From: Coemansia sp. RSA 922
Taxonomy: Eukaryota > Kickxellomycota > Kickxellomycetes > Kickxellales > Kickxellaceae
Reading direction: 5' to 3'
NCBI GenBank assembly: GCA_027577415.1
Contig: JANBQS010000016.1
Coordinates: 1-64,000, forward strand
DNA: 64,000 nt
Shown: positions 16,653 through 25,663 of the stretch, piece after piece
Position numbering within the stretch: the stretch's first letter is position 1
Layout of the letters: each line of letters opens with the position of its first letter
Translations under genes and position numbers: made by a program
Notes under the pieces: generated by a model
What the model was told of the DNA's origin: nothing
Databases searched by the model: none
The model's input: the letters and a program-made list of their open reading frames with translations, nothing else

Positions 16653-19124
16653 ATGTCTTATTCTTCACGCGGTACACGACACACACGGCCAGCACCGTTA
16701 CGGCGGTCATCGACGGTATACTCGCCTACCGAGCATAAGACTAACGACTGCGCACCTTTACACATGTTGACGCCAGCACCTACTCCTGTGCGCAACTTTA
16801 TTGACCACACACAGCCGGCACCACGACTACAGCGGTCATTGACGACGGGGACGACTCGCGGGCAAATGTCGCCATGGGCTTACCACAACAGCGATCTGCA
16901 GCGAGCGGGGCCACCACCGCCATTACTATTGGACACTGGGCGGCTGCGCAACGTGTCGCCATATCACCCATCGTCGCCAGCGGCAGTAGGGGAGCGTCGT
17001 ACGCCAACGCAGTACTCGGCACAGTTTCTGGCACGCTCGCTGGCAGCATCGCCAGCATCGTCGTGGGCGCAGTCACCACAGCGGTCATTGTCACGCAGGC
17101 AGTCTATCGTGCTACAGTCATCGTGTTCCGGTCACCTGTCTCTCGAGTCGCCTAACAGAGAGCGGAACTCGGTTCCTCCATTGCCTACCGCTGATCCGCA
17201 GAGCCTGGCTAGCACAAAGTCATTGCCTTACGGGCACTGCACCGTGGCCGATGCGCAGCGGTCTAGACGTCGCAGCATGGCGTGCGAGCGGTACCCGCCA
17301 CTGGTCAGCATATTCGAGGCCTCGGCTGCACTTTCCCTTGCCTACGACGACGTAGAACTGTATAGCGAGGAGGATCCTCACCAGATCACTAACTATGAAG
17401 GCCGCATTGTCACTCGTTCACCGAGCGCCACATCTCTTGCCTCTGAGTTCTCCGCTTTACCCTCTCCTTCTTCATCATCATCTTCTTCCTCGTCTGTTTC
17501 ATCGTACTCGTATCTTTTTGATAGTGCTCGACCGTCAGCGACCGCAATTACTTCGGAGGAACTCCCGACCTCGCGCAAACAAAACACAAACCGCTCAGCG
17601 TCCTTTTCACCTGATAGGTTCAATAACCGGGCGTCTATACTTCTCAGTACGGGCGACTTTAGTTTTGGCGCTATGGTTGATACACGGCCTGAACTCTCCA
17701 CCAATGGTCTGTTTCCTACCGAGCATGCGCCATTGCTAGCTGGTGATAGTTCGGCGACACTGAGCACGGATACCGACTGGCAGCAGCGGCAATCGACAGG
17801 TAGTCTAGTAGCTCGAGAAGCCAAAAGCTTACTACATGCGTCGAGCTATCTTTTGCTAGGCAACCTTTTACAGGCGGTTATCAGTATTTCGCAGGTAGCG
17901 TCTTCGGGGCATCTAGGTACTCGCGAGCTAGCAGCCATAGGTTTAGCGCACATAGTAGTGATTTTGGCCGGGTACCCGATAGCATTCGCGGTACTGGGTT
18001 GTCTAGAGACATGTGCGAGTCAGGCGTTTACATCGGCACGGCCACAGCTAGTCGGCGGCTACTTTATACGTGCTATCCAGCTGCAGTGGTTCATGGGACT
18101 GGCACTCGCACCACTGTGGCTAAACGCCTCAAAGCCACTAATGTATCTCTTAGACGACCTGGAGACTGTGACTTTGGCGGCAGAGTATCTACGCTGGTAT
18201 TTCATACCATTCCTAGTATTCGCCAATATGCTCTGCGCGAGACAAGTACTATACGCACAAGGAGTCACCTATCCAGCGCCATACCTGACATTGTTGGGTG
18301 CCCTAACCACGATGTCGTTCCAGTATTTGCTAGTATTTGCGCCGTACTTTCAAATGGGCGTCCGTGGTATCGCCGTTGCCTCTGGATTAAGCTACCTGGC
18401 CATGCTCGTAGCCACGCTCATTGTCATAGCCAAAAGCGATAAGCGTATCCGCGGATGGCACGCTCCCTGGCGGCCCATGCTCCGCCTACTCCCACATTGT
18501 TTCGTATTAGCCCTATTCTCCACCGGCACCAGCGAATTGGTCACCATAGCGGCTGCCCACCTGGGTCCCATGGCGCTGACCACGCAAGCGGTGCTTTCGG
18601 CGCTCAGTCGCGTACTCTCGATCACATCGTCTAGCATAGGCGTAGCTGCACTTAACCGCTCAGGAAACCTTATCGGGCTCCATGCTCCCCGACATGTCCG
18701 TGCGGCGGCATTTACGGCCCTTGGTGCTGCCGCCCTCGTATCTGTCCTGGCGTTTACGGGACTGTTGGTAGCTCCGCACTATTGGATCCGTATATTTACT
18801 AACGACGAACATACAGTGAAAGAGGCAGCTAGAGTCCTACCCATTGTCGCACTGGCTTTTGCGGCTCAGACTCTGGCGTTTGTCGCCTCCCAATTGCTCG
18901 CTGCTCAGGGTCGTCAGTCGCTAGCAGTCAGAATCAAGTTTATCGCACTATATGTTATCGCAGTACCACTGGGCTACTGGACTATATCCCACGGACTAGC
19001 TGGTCTCTGGACAGCAGTCGCCGTTGGACATCTAGCCACAGCTATATTTGAATCACTAATGGTGGTTAAAACTGACTGGACAAGATTAGTAGAAAAGTGC
19101 GCGTATATTCACACTACAAATTGA
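16653..19124 (+). CDS. MATE family transporter with long disordered N-terminal extension
   Basis: An 823-aa protein. Residues 1 to about 385 are Ser/Pro/Arg-rich and predicted disordered (for example a run of nine serines after LPSP). The MATE core follows: AREAKSLLHASSYLLLGNLL, ELAAIGLAHIVVILAGYP, CLETCASQAF, and a second half with LGPMALTTQAVLSALSRV and GRQSLAVRIK. Cargo unknown; MATE proteins are proton- or sodium-coupled exporters. An acidic dileucine EHAPLL (residues 357-362, 17721..17738) precedes the first helix and, like the motif in MATE1, suggests vacuolar targeting. The serine-rich extension is a likely phosphoregulatory tail. Convergent with eIF3l, stop codons 24 bp apart. Confidence 0.9.
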   Translation: MSYSSRGTRHTRPAPLRRSSTVYSPTEHKTNDCAPLHMLTPAPTPVRNFIDHTQPAPRLQRSLTTGTTRGQMSPWAYHNSDLQRAGPPPPLLLDTGRLRNVSPYHPSSPAAVGERRTPTQYSAQFLARSLAASPASSWAQSPQRSLSRRQSIVLQSSCSGHLSLESPNRERNSVPPLPTADPQSLASTKSLPYGHCTVADAQRSRRRSMACERYPPLVSIFEASAALSLAYDDVELYSEEDPHQITNYEGRIVTRSPSATSLASEFSALPSPSSSSSSSSSVSSYSYLFDSARPSATAITSEELPTSRKQNTNRSASFSPDRFNNRASILLSTGDFSFGAMVDTRPELSTNGLFPTEHAPLLAGDSSATLSTDTDWQQRQSTGSLVAREAKSLLHASSYLLLGNLLQAVISISQVASSGHLGTRELAAIGLAHIVVILAGYPIAFAVLGCLETCASQAFTSARPQLVGGYFIRAIQLQWFMGLALAPLWLNASKPLMYLLDDLETVTLAAEYLRWYFIPFLVFANMLCARQVLYAQGVTYPAPYLTLLGALTTMSFQYLLVFAPYFQMGVRGIAVASGLSYLAMLVATLIVIAKSDKRIRGWHAPWRPMLRLLPHCFVLALFSTGTSELVTIAAAHLGPMALTTQAVLSALSRVLSITSSSIGVAALNRSGNLIGLHAPRHVRAAAFTALGAAALVSVLAFTGLLVAPHYWIRIFTNDEHTVKEAARVLPIVALAFAAQTLAFVASQLLAAQGRQSLAVRIKFIALYVIAVPLGYWTISHGLAGLWTAVAVGHLATAIFESLMVVKTDWTRLVEKCAYIHTTN

Positions 19125-19148
19125 AAATATAAAAAAGAGAATATAATC

Positions 19149-20804
19149 TTAGGCAACAACAGTATTGACCTGTGGTTTTCCAGCAATAGTAGCTTTCTGT
19201 CTATCCTCCAACACGACAACAAGGTCCTGAACCTTGTTAGCGTTCCTAATAAACCAATCAGCGTATCTTCTTCCGACCCTGCTCTCCGCAACAAAGATCA
19301 TATCCATCTCCAAAGCAAAGTCCAGGTCAGTAGACGGCACAAGCTCGCCGCTCAGCAGATCAGATCCGCCATCCCACTTGACCTGACGACATCTCTGCTT
19401 ATACACCATGAGCTGGTTCTTGAGCTCCGCAGGCTCCATCTCCAAGAAACCAGACAACCGGTCAACGCCCATAGTTGTATACAGCTTCAAGAACGAGCGC
19501 AAAGTAGGCACAACCAATTGCAAGCGCGCCTCCCTCAGGAACGTACGCAGCTGGTACGCCTGGGGCTCGACGACCTCAGCGTCGTAGTTGGGCGGGTTAG
19601 GCGTGATGAACTTGGGGCATGCAAACAGATACAGCTCCGAGATAACGTCCAACGCGTCCTCGCCGCCGCGCTGGATCCGGTGCTGCTGGTCAGCGTACTT
19701 CTCGCGTAGGTAGGCGTGGATGTTCTCGTCCACACGCACAGGACTCAGCGACACAGCGATGGCCAGCAGCGCGTACATCTGCTCCGCCTTCTTGCTCGCC
19801 GCATCCACCTGCTGCCGCTGATGGTACTGCTTGGTCCGCGACACAAAGGTCAGAATATGCACAAACGCCTGCGTGGCATCCGCATACCGACCCATCATCA
19901 GATACGCAAAGCCCACGTAGTAGTACACTGACACATGGCACGCCATCACACGCGTATACAGCGCCCGGCTGTTCCCCAGCTCCACGTTCTCCAGCGTCTG
20001 CAGCGCCAGCGTATAGTCGCCCAGCATACAGTGCACACGCACCAACCCGACAATACTAAAGTACCCCAGCATCTTGTACAGAAGCTTCCCGCCAAACTCG
20101 CCCGCCACCTTCGCCGCATCAGCCCCAGCGCGGAGCTGCTCGCTGATGTTTGACTTTTGTATCAGCGAGTACAACACATTAAGCACACTGTACGTGCTCC
20201 ACACCTGCGAGTTCTCCTTCAACAGCGCGATCTCCTCCTCCGACCGCTTGTTCAGCCTGCTGCGATGCGTGCAGAACGACTGGAACTGGTAGATAAACTC
20301 ATCCACGATATCCCACAGCCACTGGTTCGGCAGCTCAAGGTCCGTAGGTCCGTCAGAGTTCAATATGTGGTTGAACAAATCACAGTAGTTCTCAAACGAC
20401 CTAAACCTAATCTCCAGCGACGGATGCAGCCGCGAGTATATATGCCGGTAGTACAATTCCCTGTACAAAATAAGGAACAGTCCGTCGTCGTTAACTAGTG
20501 CCGCTACGTACTGGGGCTCGGGCCACGACGACTTGGCGTAGTATTTCTCCGATAGTCGGGGAAACTGAATTTCGTAATTGTACGTGAGATCTTTCACCTT
20601 GCCCGCCTGAAGATTGAGGTGAAGGTATCCGAGGAAAGTCCGTACTTGCTCGGGGATCGACTGAACACCTGCCTGGGCCTGCAGTAGTAGCTCCTCCTCA
20701 TCTATGTCGCCGGCATCCTCGATCTCGTCAGCATTGACATAGGAATCAGCAACCACGTCAATGTTTCCAACAAACTCTTCGTCGTCGTAAGTCTCCTGGT
20801 ACAT
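19149..20804 (-). CDS. EIF3L: Eukaryotic translation initiation factor 3 subunit L
   Basis: A 551-aa PCI protein. It opens with an acidic segment, then the family's N-terminal helical region (PEQVRTFLGYLHLNLQAG, LTYNYEIQFPRLSEKYY), the WPEPQYVAALVNDDGLFLI stretch and YKMLGYFSIVGLVRVHCMLG, and a C-terminal PCI winged helix (LRSFLKLYTTMGVDRLSGFL). eIF3l is part of the eIF3 octamer bound to the 40S subunit. It is absent from budding yeast but present in filamentous fungi and animals, which helps place the organism. Length matches the family (about 500-560 aa). Confidence 0.95.
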   Translation of the reverse strand: MYQETYDDEEFVGNIDVVADSYVNADEIEDAGDIDEEELLLQAQAGVQSIPEQVRTFLGYLHLNLQAGKVKDLTYNYEIQFPRLSEKYYAKSSWPEPQYVAALVNDDGLFLILYRELYYRHIYSRLHPSLEIRFRSFENYCDLFNHILNSDGPTDLELPNQWLWDIVDEFIYQFQSFCTHRSRLNKRSEEEIALLKENSQVWSTYSVLNVLYSLIQKSNISEQLRAGADAAKVAGEFGGKLLYKMLGYFSIVGLVRVHCMLGDYTLALQTLENVELGNSRALYTRVMACHVSVYYYVGFAYLMMGRYADATQAFVHILTFVSRTKQYHQRQQVDAASKKAEQMYALLAIAVSLSPVRVDENIHAYLREKYADQQHRIQRGGEDALDVISELYLFACPKFITPNPPNYDAEVVEPQAYQLRTFLREARLQLVVPTLRSFLKLYTTMGVDRLSGFLEMEPAELKNQLMVYKQRCRQVKWDGGSDLLSGELVPSTDLDFALEMDMIFVAESRVGRRYADWFIRNANKVQDLVVVLEDRQKATIAGKPQVNTVVA

Positions 20805-20949
20805 TTCTTACTTTTAGATTTGACTAGATTGTAAAGAAAATTAAATAAAATGAATCTGAGAAAGAGAAAAAGTCCTTTTTTCCCTTACGTTCTTTGCAAA
20901 GTGGGAATAAAAAATTTTTCAACCGTCTATTGATTGGTCCAGCGCATAA

Positions 20950-22053
20950 TCACGTGAGTTTGAAAGAAGATGTATGAAATCCATCACCAGCCCAAGTCGC
21001 CACCTCCACTAGTTTCTTGGCTTTGGCGTCTCTTAGTTTAGCGCCATCGTAATGCAGATCGAGACCCGTGCAATAATTAAACACCAGCTCTTCCGAAGTA
21101 CCTGCCGCAGCCGGTGCCTCGCCCATCAGCGCCTGTAGTCCATTGAGCATAGCCTGAGGCTGACCCAGATACAAATCACACAGCGCCAAGTTATTACCAG
21201 CCGCCAAGTGCTCAGGACATTCGCCATGCACCCGAGCAAACATCTCGCGCGCAGTCTCCCATTTCCCAGCCGCCACCGCATACAGCGCACGGTTCATCAA
21301 CGTCAGTTTATCGTCCTTGGCCACCATGCCCTCGACACGCACAAACAGCCGCTCAGCAGCGGGGATACCACCCAACTGCAAATACATACGCGCAGCCGCC
21401 GACAACACCAGCGGATCATCCTCAATGGTTACTTGGTCGAGTATCTGAGTTGCCAGCGACGAGTCCTGCATCTCGACAACACATTTAAGCAACATTAGAG
21501 ATAGTCTAAATACCCGCTGATTCTGATCCGCCTGTCTCCGACACCCACGCAAAAGGGCACATAGTCTGTCCACAGACTTTATCCACATGCCATGTGCCAG
21601 CCCAGGCACCTGCGCCCTGAGTACTCGCAATTCGAACGGCCACTTTTTCAGCCCCGATACTTGCTCCAACCGCCCCAGCTCCCTGTCCGCCACTTCGCTA
21701 GCTCCCATCTGGGTTAGGGCTAGGATCCGGTATACCCAGTACTTTAGCAATGTGCGTTGGTCATCGGCAAACGTCTCGATAATCGATGACTCGGAGGCTA
21801 GTGCCAGCGCTCGCCACTGTCCGCCTACCACGTATTGGTTCAAAATCTCGTACCCATGAACACGTCGTGTAAAGTCGCTAAGCGTGGGTGCGTCTCTGCG
21901 GGGTCTCGAGTCAGAACTCACATATGTCGTCAGTGCCTCGTCTAGTGAGTCGCGGAGCGGTGTGGGCTCAAATAACCGAGGGTCATTGAGTGAACGATAC
22001 ACGCCTCCGGGACTCTGTGAATTTGCTCGTATTCCTGATAACAAGCTAGTCAT
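20950..22053 (-). CDS. TRAPPC12: TRAPPC12-like TPR protein
   Basis: A 367-aa protein from the ATG at 22053. The N-terminus is unstructured (PGGVYRSLNDPRLFEPTP), and the rest is helical with TPR-like repeats: NQYVVGGQWRALALASES, KYWVYRILALTQMGASEVAD, and AAGKWETAREMFARVHGECP then AAGNNLALCDLYLGQPQA. This order and wording resemble the C-terminal half of animal TRAPPC12, a TRAPP complex subunit acting in ER-Golgi traffic. The animal protein is roughly twice as long and lacks homology in its N-terminal half, so this may be a minimal form. It lies head to tail with eIF3l (145 bp) and NAMPT (98 bp). Confidence 0.75.
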   Translation of the reverse strand: MTSLLSGIRANSQSPGGVYRSLNDPRLFEPTPLRDSLDEALTTYVSSDSRPRRDAPTLSDFTRRVHGYEILNQYVVGGQWRALALASESSIIETFADDQRTLLKYWVYRILALTQMGASEVADRELGRLEQVSGLKKWPFELRVLRAQVPGLAHGMWIKSVDRLCALLRGCRRQADQNQRVFRLSLMLLKCVVEMQDSSLATQILDQVTIEDDPLVLSAAARMYLQLGGIPAAERLFVRVEGMVAKDDKLTLMNRALYAVAAGKWETAREMFARVHGECPEHLAAGNNLALCDLYLGQPQAMLNGLQALMGEAPAAAGTSEELVFNYCTGLDLHYDGAKLRDAKAKKLVEVATWAGDGFHTSSFKLT

Positions 22054-22151
22054 TTCTTTAAAATGCAAAAAAGTATAAATATAAATAAATATGAAAGTTG
22101 AGAGAGAAAAAAGAAGAGTGACGTTTGCAGATGAATTTCTTGGGGGGTGGC

Positions 22152-23684
22152 TCAGACGCCAAAAGCTGTGCCCTCACTAACGCTTAGCTCTTGCTTGGCG
22201 TGTACTTGCTTCTGATACGCCAAGAGCGATTCGCTGACAGCTTGAGCGCGCCTTGGAAACCTACTCCACTGGTCGTTGACACGCTGTTTCACTGTCGCAA
22301 AGTCATCCCAAACCCCGGGGTCCACTGGTCCACCGTCATACACCACGCGCAGCAAGTTTTCGCCAGTATGCGCCTCCACGCTACGAAAGGCCACAGGCAC
22401 GCCGTTCTCTGGATCCGCATGTACGGCGAACCGACCAGGCAAGGAGACTTTCTCGGAGCCTTCCTTGGGAAACTTCATAATATCCCTGGTCTCTCCATTC
22501 TCATACGTAATCGAGCTAAGCTTAACAGCCATACTCATAGTGTCTCTGTTGACCTTTTGCAATAGCCCGCCGCCCATGCCAAACCCAACACTCCGCGCCG
22601 AATACCCAGCATCATGCACTGCTGCCAGGATACGGCGCAATGACGCCGATGTCACGCCGTCGCCTTGGATGACGCTGGCGCCCGTTATGACCTTGTATCC
22701 TTTGCTATTGACCACAGATCCAAATACCTTGTCTGCCGCCCTCAACCCCATTAAAACGGCCTCTACTTGGTCTCCGCTATCGGGGCGTATTACCAGGTAC
22801 CCGCCCTTTTCAAGCTTCTTGCTCGCGACAACCGGCAGTACCTCTGACAATGCGCGACTATAGTCATATGAATCCATGACACACGCAAACACCCCTCCGC
22901 CATAGGCCTCAATCGTGCTCAGCATGGCCTGCCGCTCACTACTGTAGGCGGTCATTACCGAGTGCTCGGTAGCAGGGATGCTAGTAGCCACCGGCCGTCC
23001 GCCATTGAGCCGATACTGGGCATAAAACGCTGCGCTCAGAGTATCAGTGCCCTCGAAGCTAAGCAAATGTGCAGCGCCTCCAATCATCGACTGCTCGACG
23101 CAAGTGCATCCACGGAAGCCAAAATCATGCATCCTAGTCTCCAGCGTCCACCACCCATCCTCATCGACAGACCCATGGTAATAGTCCTCGATAACCGTGC
23201 GCGACCGTCTCGACAGCGTAGCTACGGTTGACGGATACCATGACATCAGCAGCACGGTTTCCAGATACGTTATCAATGACGAGTACTCGCCCTTGGCTGT
23301 GATCTGGAACACCGGCGTATGTGGATAAACAACCGAGCCCTCGCTCAGGGCCTCGATGCGTACGGGAAAGTATCCAGAGTTCTCGGCAATAAACTTTAGA
23401 AACAAGTGCTTGGGAAACGGATACTCTGTGAACCCAGCGTTGTGTGTGCGGAAGAAAGCCTCTGCCATATCAACGTCCTCTGTGGTCCATGGCCGCGCTA
23501 TGTACTGTTCTATTATGTACCGTAGTCCGCAGAATATCATGCGCTCATCCTCGCTATCTTTATCAAAGCCGTGACGGAATTCGCAATACGCTGTAGCCAC
23601 TTGCGCGGTTGGGTAGAGCGCAAAGTGGCTGGCCTTGTAAGAGTCCGTTAGTAACGGTAGAGGTATGCCAAAAGGTCCCGACAT
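22152..23684 (-). CDS. NAMPT: Nicotinamide phosphoribosyltransferase
   Basis: A 510-aa protein from the ATG at 23684 (MSGPFGIPLPLLTDSYKASH). It catalyses nicotinamide + PRPP to NMN + PPi, the rate-limiting step of NAD salvage. Visible family motifs: LTDSYKASHF, RMHDFGFRG (the Asp that orients the amide of nicotinamide), the IPATEHSVM segment whose His is the phosphorylated residue, YDYSRA and VIRPDSGD (PRPP binding), GDGV and GFGMGGGLLQKVNRDT. All residues I would look for are present, and the length is normal (about 490). Yeasts use nicotinamidase plus the nicotinate route instead, so NAMPT is notable in a fungus. The codon use resembles its neighbours, which argues against a very recent transfer. 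Confidence 0.95.
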   Translation of the reverse strand: MSGPFGIPLPLLTDSYKASHFALYPTAQVATAYCEFRHGFDKDSEDERMIFCGLRYIIEQYIARPWTTEDVDMAEAFFRTHNAGFTEYPFPKHLFLKFIAENSGYFPVRIEALSEGSVVYPHTPVFQITAKGEYSSLITYLETVLLMSWYPSTVATLSRRSRTVIEDYYHGSVDEDGWWTLETRMHDFGFRGCTCVEQSMIGGAAHLLSFEGTDTLSAAFYAQYRLNGGRPVATSIPATEHSVMTAYSSERQAMLSTIEAYGGGVFACVMDSYDYSRALSEVLPVVASKKLEKGGYLVIRPDSGDQVEAVLMGLRAADKVFGSVVNSKGYKVITGASVIQGDGVTSASLRRILAAVHDAGYSARSVGFGMGGGLLQKVNRDTMSMAVKLSSITYENGETRDIMKFPKEGSEKVSLPGRFAVHADPENGVPVAFRSVEAHTGENLLRVVYDGGPVDPGVWDDFATVKQRVNDQWSRFPRRAQAVSESLLAYQKQVHAKQELSVSEGTAFGV

Positions 23685-23947
23685 CAATAGTGTGTGAATA
23701 AAAGAGCAAGTAGAGATGAATATAGAGGAGAAAGGGGGAGACTGCTGGCTAAACACTCACTTGTCTTGGGAGGCGTTCCGCCACAAGACCCCTCGTCCTC
23801 TTCGGAACGGGTAACGTGGCTGGATCCGCAATGACAATCAATGCCTTTTTGGAAATACTCTCAAAACCTGATCCATATACTCCGAGGAGTATTACCTGGG
23901 ATCCGAGTTCCGTCAAGATGCTTCCATTCTTATAGTTATGTGCAATA

Positions 23948-24538
23948 CTACAGGAAATAGGTCAAAATGGCCGCTAGCGCTAGTGAAAAGGGCATTAACA
24001 AGTTCATCTGAACCGAGGCAGCACCGCTGGAACTGGATTCAGACGAAGGGAGAGAAGAGGATGAACCGAGGCCAAAGTCCGAGTTCACCACCGGCCTAGT
24101 CCTAGAACTAGGCGACGGGGTTGACACAGACGATGTAGAGCTTGAGGGCGTAGTAGAGCTCGACGGCTTTGCAGAACTCGTAGGTGCATTGTGTAGTGTA
24201 GTAACCTGGCCATTAACTTCCACTGCCGCCACTGTCTTTGAGCCCTGCACACTAGTAGCAAACACTAATGTCGTGAACCCCGTCAGTGTCAGCGTATTGT
24301 AGTTTGGTGTGTCAATGGTAGACCCACGACACTGTAGAGCATCTCGAAACGAGTCTAGTATTTGAGAAGAGGTACCGGGCTTGAATGCGATAATGACTTG
24401 TTGGAGTGCCTGGGGCGCTACGTTGTCGTAAGTGAGAATAGGAAGTGTGTCGAACGGTGCACAGGTTATGTTCATGGCTTGGACGCTGAAGAGACATGCC
24501 GCCAGAGTTAGTAGCGCTGCGACACTGTTGTAAAACAT
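23948..24538 (-). CDS. GPI-anchored secreted protein with Ser/Thr-rich stalk
   Basis: A 196-aa protein from the ATG at 24538. Signal peptide MFYNSVAALLTLAACLFSVQA, then a ~90-residue globular part with two cysteines (NITCAPF, DALQCRG), then about 60 residues rich in Ser, Thr and Pro, and a C-terminal hydrophobic tail (LLMPFSLALAAILTYFL) without basic end: the standard GPI-attachment layout, with likely omega sites in SSSGAAS. I do not recognise the globular domain. It is probably anchored at the plasma membrane or cross-linked into the wall, where the stalk would be O-mannosylated. The open frame continues upstream in 5' leader, rich in T runs. Confidence 0.8.
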   Translation of the reverse strand: MFYNSVAALLTLAACLFSVQAMNITCAPFDTLPILTYDNVAPQALQQVIIAFKPGTSSQILDSFRDALQCRGSTIDTPNYNTLTLTGFTTLVFATSVQGSKTVAAVEVNGQVTTLHNAPTSSAKPSSSTTPSSSTSSVSTPSPSSRTRPVVNSDFGLGSSSSLPSSESSSSGAASVQMNLLMPFSLALAAILTYFL

Positions 24539-24832
24539 TGGGAGAAAAAAAAAAGGGAGAATAATGTTGAGGAAGGCGTAAAAAAAAAAAAAAAAAAAGA
24601 AGGTAGTTTGAGGAAGCGAAGAAAGGACAAAAGAAAAAAAAAACATTAATGAAGAGAAAAAAAAAAAAAAAAAACAATGGAGAGAAACTTTGGTGCTATT
24701 TTTGGTCACCACGCAGCCCAAACCGAACCACTCCACGTGATTCTCTCCCAGCCATGACGCAACACAGATAAAAGGCGCAGCACTCTTCTCCAAAAAAAAT
24801 ATATCACTTTCTTTTTTATTTGCATTATTGAA
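24539..24832. promoter_or_regulatory. Divergent promoter with long A tracts
   Basis: The 294 bp between the GPI-protein and STYX start codons hold several homopolymer runs of A (up to 18) on the plus strand, which are T runs in the GPI gene's leader, and a CACGTGATT E-box-like site at about 24734. Poly(dA:dT) tracts commonly exclude nucleosomes at fungal promoters. Confidence 0.5.
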
Positions 24833-25540
24833 ATGGAGGCAATTCAACACCAGCCAATTCAGTGGCCAGAACCACCTGTCGTCGGAACAAACCCAGTTTA
24901 CCTATGTCCGCCAATCTGGAGCCACGAGGACAGATACAACGGACAGCCGATAATCCCCAATGTGATACTTGGACCCTACCACCTAGTTCGTAAGCCGGAA
25001 TTTATACAAGAGAGGCAAATTTCATACGTAATTTGTATCCGTGACCCCTCTGAGCGCTTGTTCTTGCGGGAAATGCCCTTGCCTGGGGTTGAGTTCTGTT
25101 TCCTGGACGTGCCAGCGGACGTTAACAAATCAAACATCATTCCGTACTTTAACCAGGTCAACCAGCTGCTCAGTCAGGCCATCGAGCAAGGGCGAATCAC
25201 TCTGTTGTGCTGTAGCGACGGCATCGATAAGAGTGCGTCGTTTATGAGCGCCTTTTTGATGAGTGCATATGAGCTGACCGCGCCTAATGCTATTACCTTT
25301 GTGCAGAATAGGAGGTATTGTGCGACACCGTCACCACAAGGGTATCGGATAAAACTGTTGGAGTATGAGCTGCTTTGTAGTGCGCAGAAGAGTACGGGCG
25401 GAGCTATGTCTCCCGGTGAGGCCAAGTCCTCGAGACGCAGGGAGGATGATGAAATGGTCGAGGATCTCGCGCCTGGAGCTGCTCGCCCTATTGCCACTGC
25501 TGTTGGCGCTGCTAGTAAGCGGCGCACACTAAGACCTTGA
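24833..25540 (+). CDS. STYX: STYX-like dual-specificity pseudophosphatase
   Basis: A 235-aa protein. Its core (about residues 42-180) follows animal STYX closely: IIPNVILGPYHLVRK, ISYVICIRDPSE, FLDVPADVNKSNII and FVQNRRYCATPSPQG. In active phosphatases the P-loop reads HCxxGxxRS; animal STYX has Gly for Cys. Here it reads LLCCSDGIDKSASF: His becomes Cys, the catalytic Cys is kept, and the essential Arg is replaced by Lys. Catalysis is therefore doubtful and a phospho-binding scaffold role is likely. The C-terminal 45 residues are basic and disordered (SSRRREDDE, SKRRTLRP), a possible nuclear signal. Convergent with the RhoGEF gene. Confidence 0.85.
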   Translation: MEAIQHQPIQWPEPPVVGTNPVYLCPPIWSHEDRYNGQPIIPNVILGPYHLVRKPEFIQERQISYVICIRDPSERLFLREMPLPGVEFCFLDVPADVNKSNIIPYFNQVNQLLSQAIEQGRITLLCCSDGIDKSASFMSAFLMSAYELTAPNAITFVQNRRYCATPSPQGYRIKLLEYELLCSAQKSTGGAMSPGEAKSSRRREDDEMVEDLAPGAARPIATAVGAASKRRTLRP

Positions 25541-25663
25541 TGATTAAATAGAAACAAGGTTCATATGAATAAATAGGGGGGTTATTAAAAAAAATAAAAG
25601 AAGCTATAACATTAGTTGGGTTAGATACATTGGGTGGGAGAGAGAGAGGCTCTCTTCCCTACT

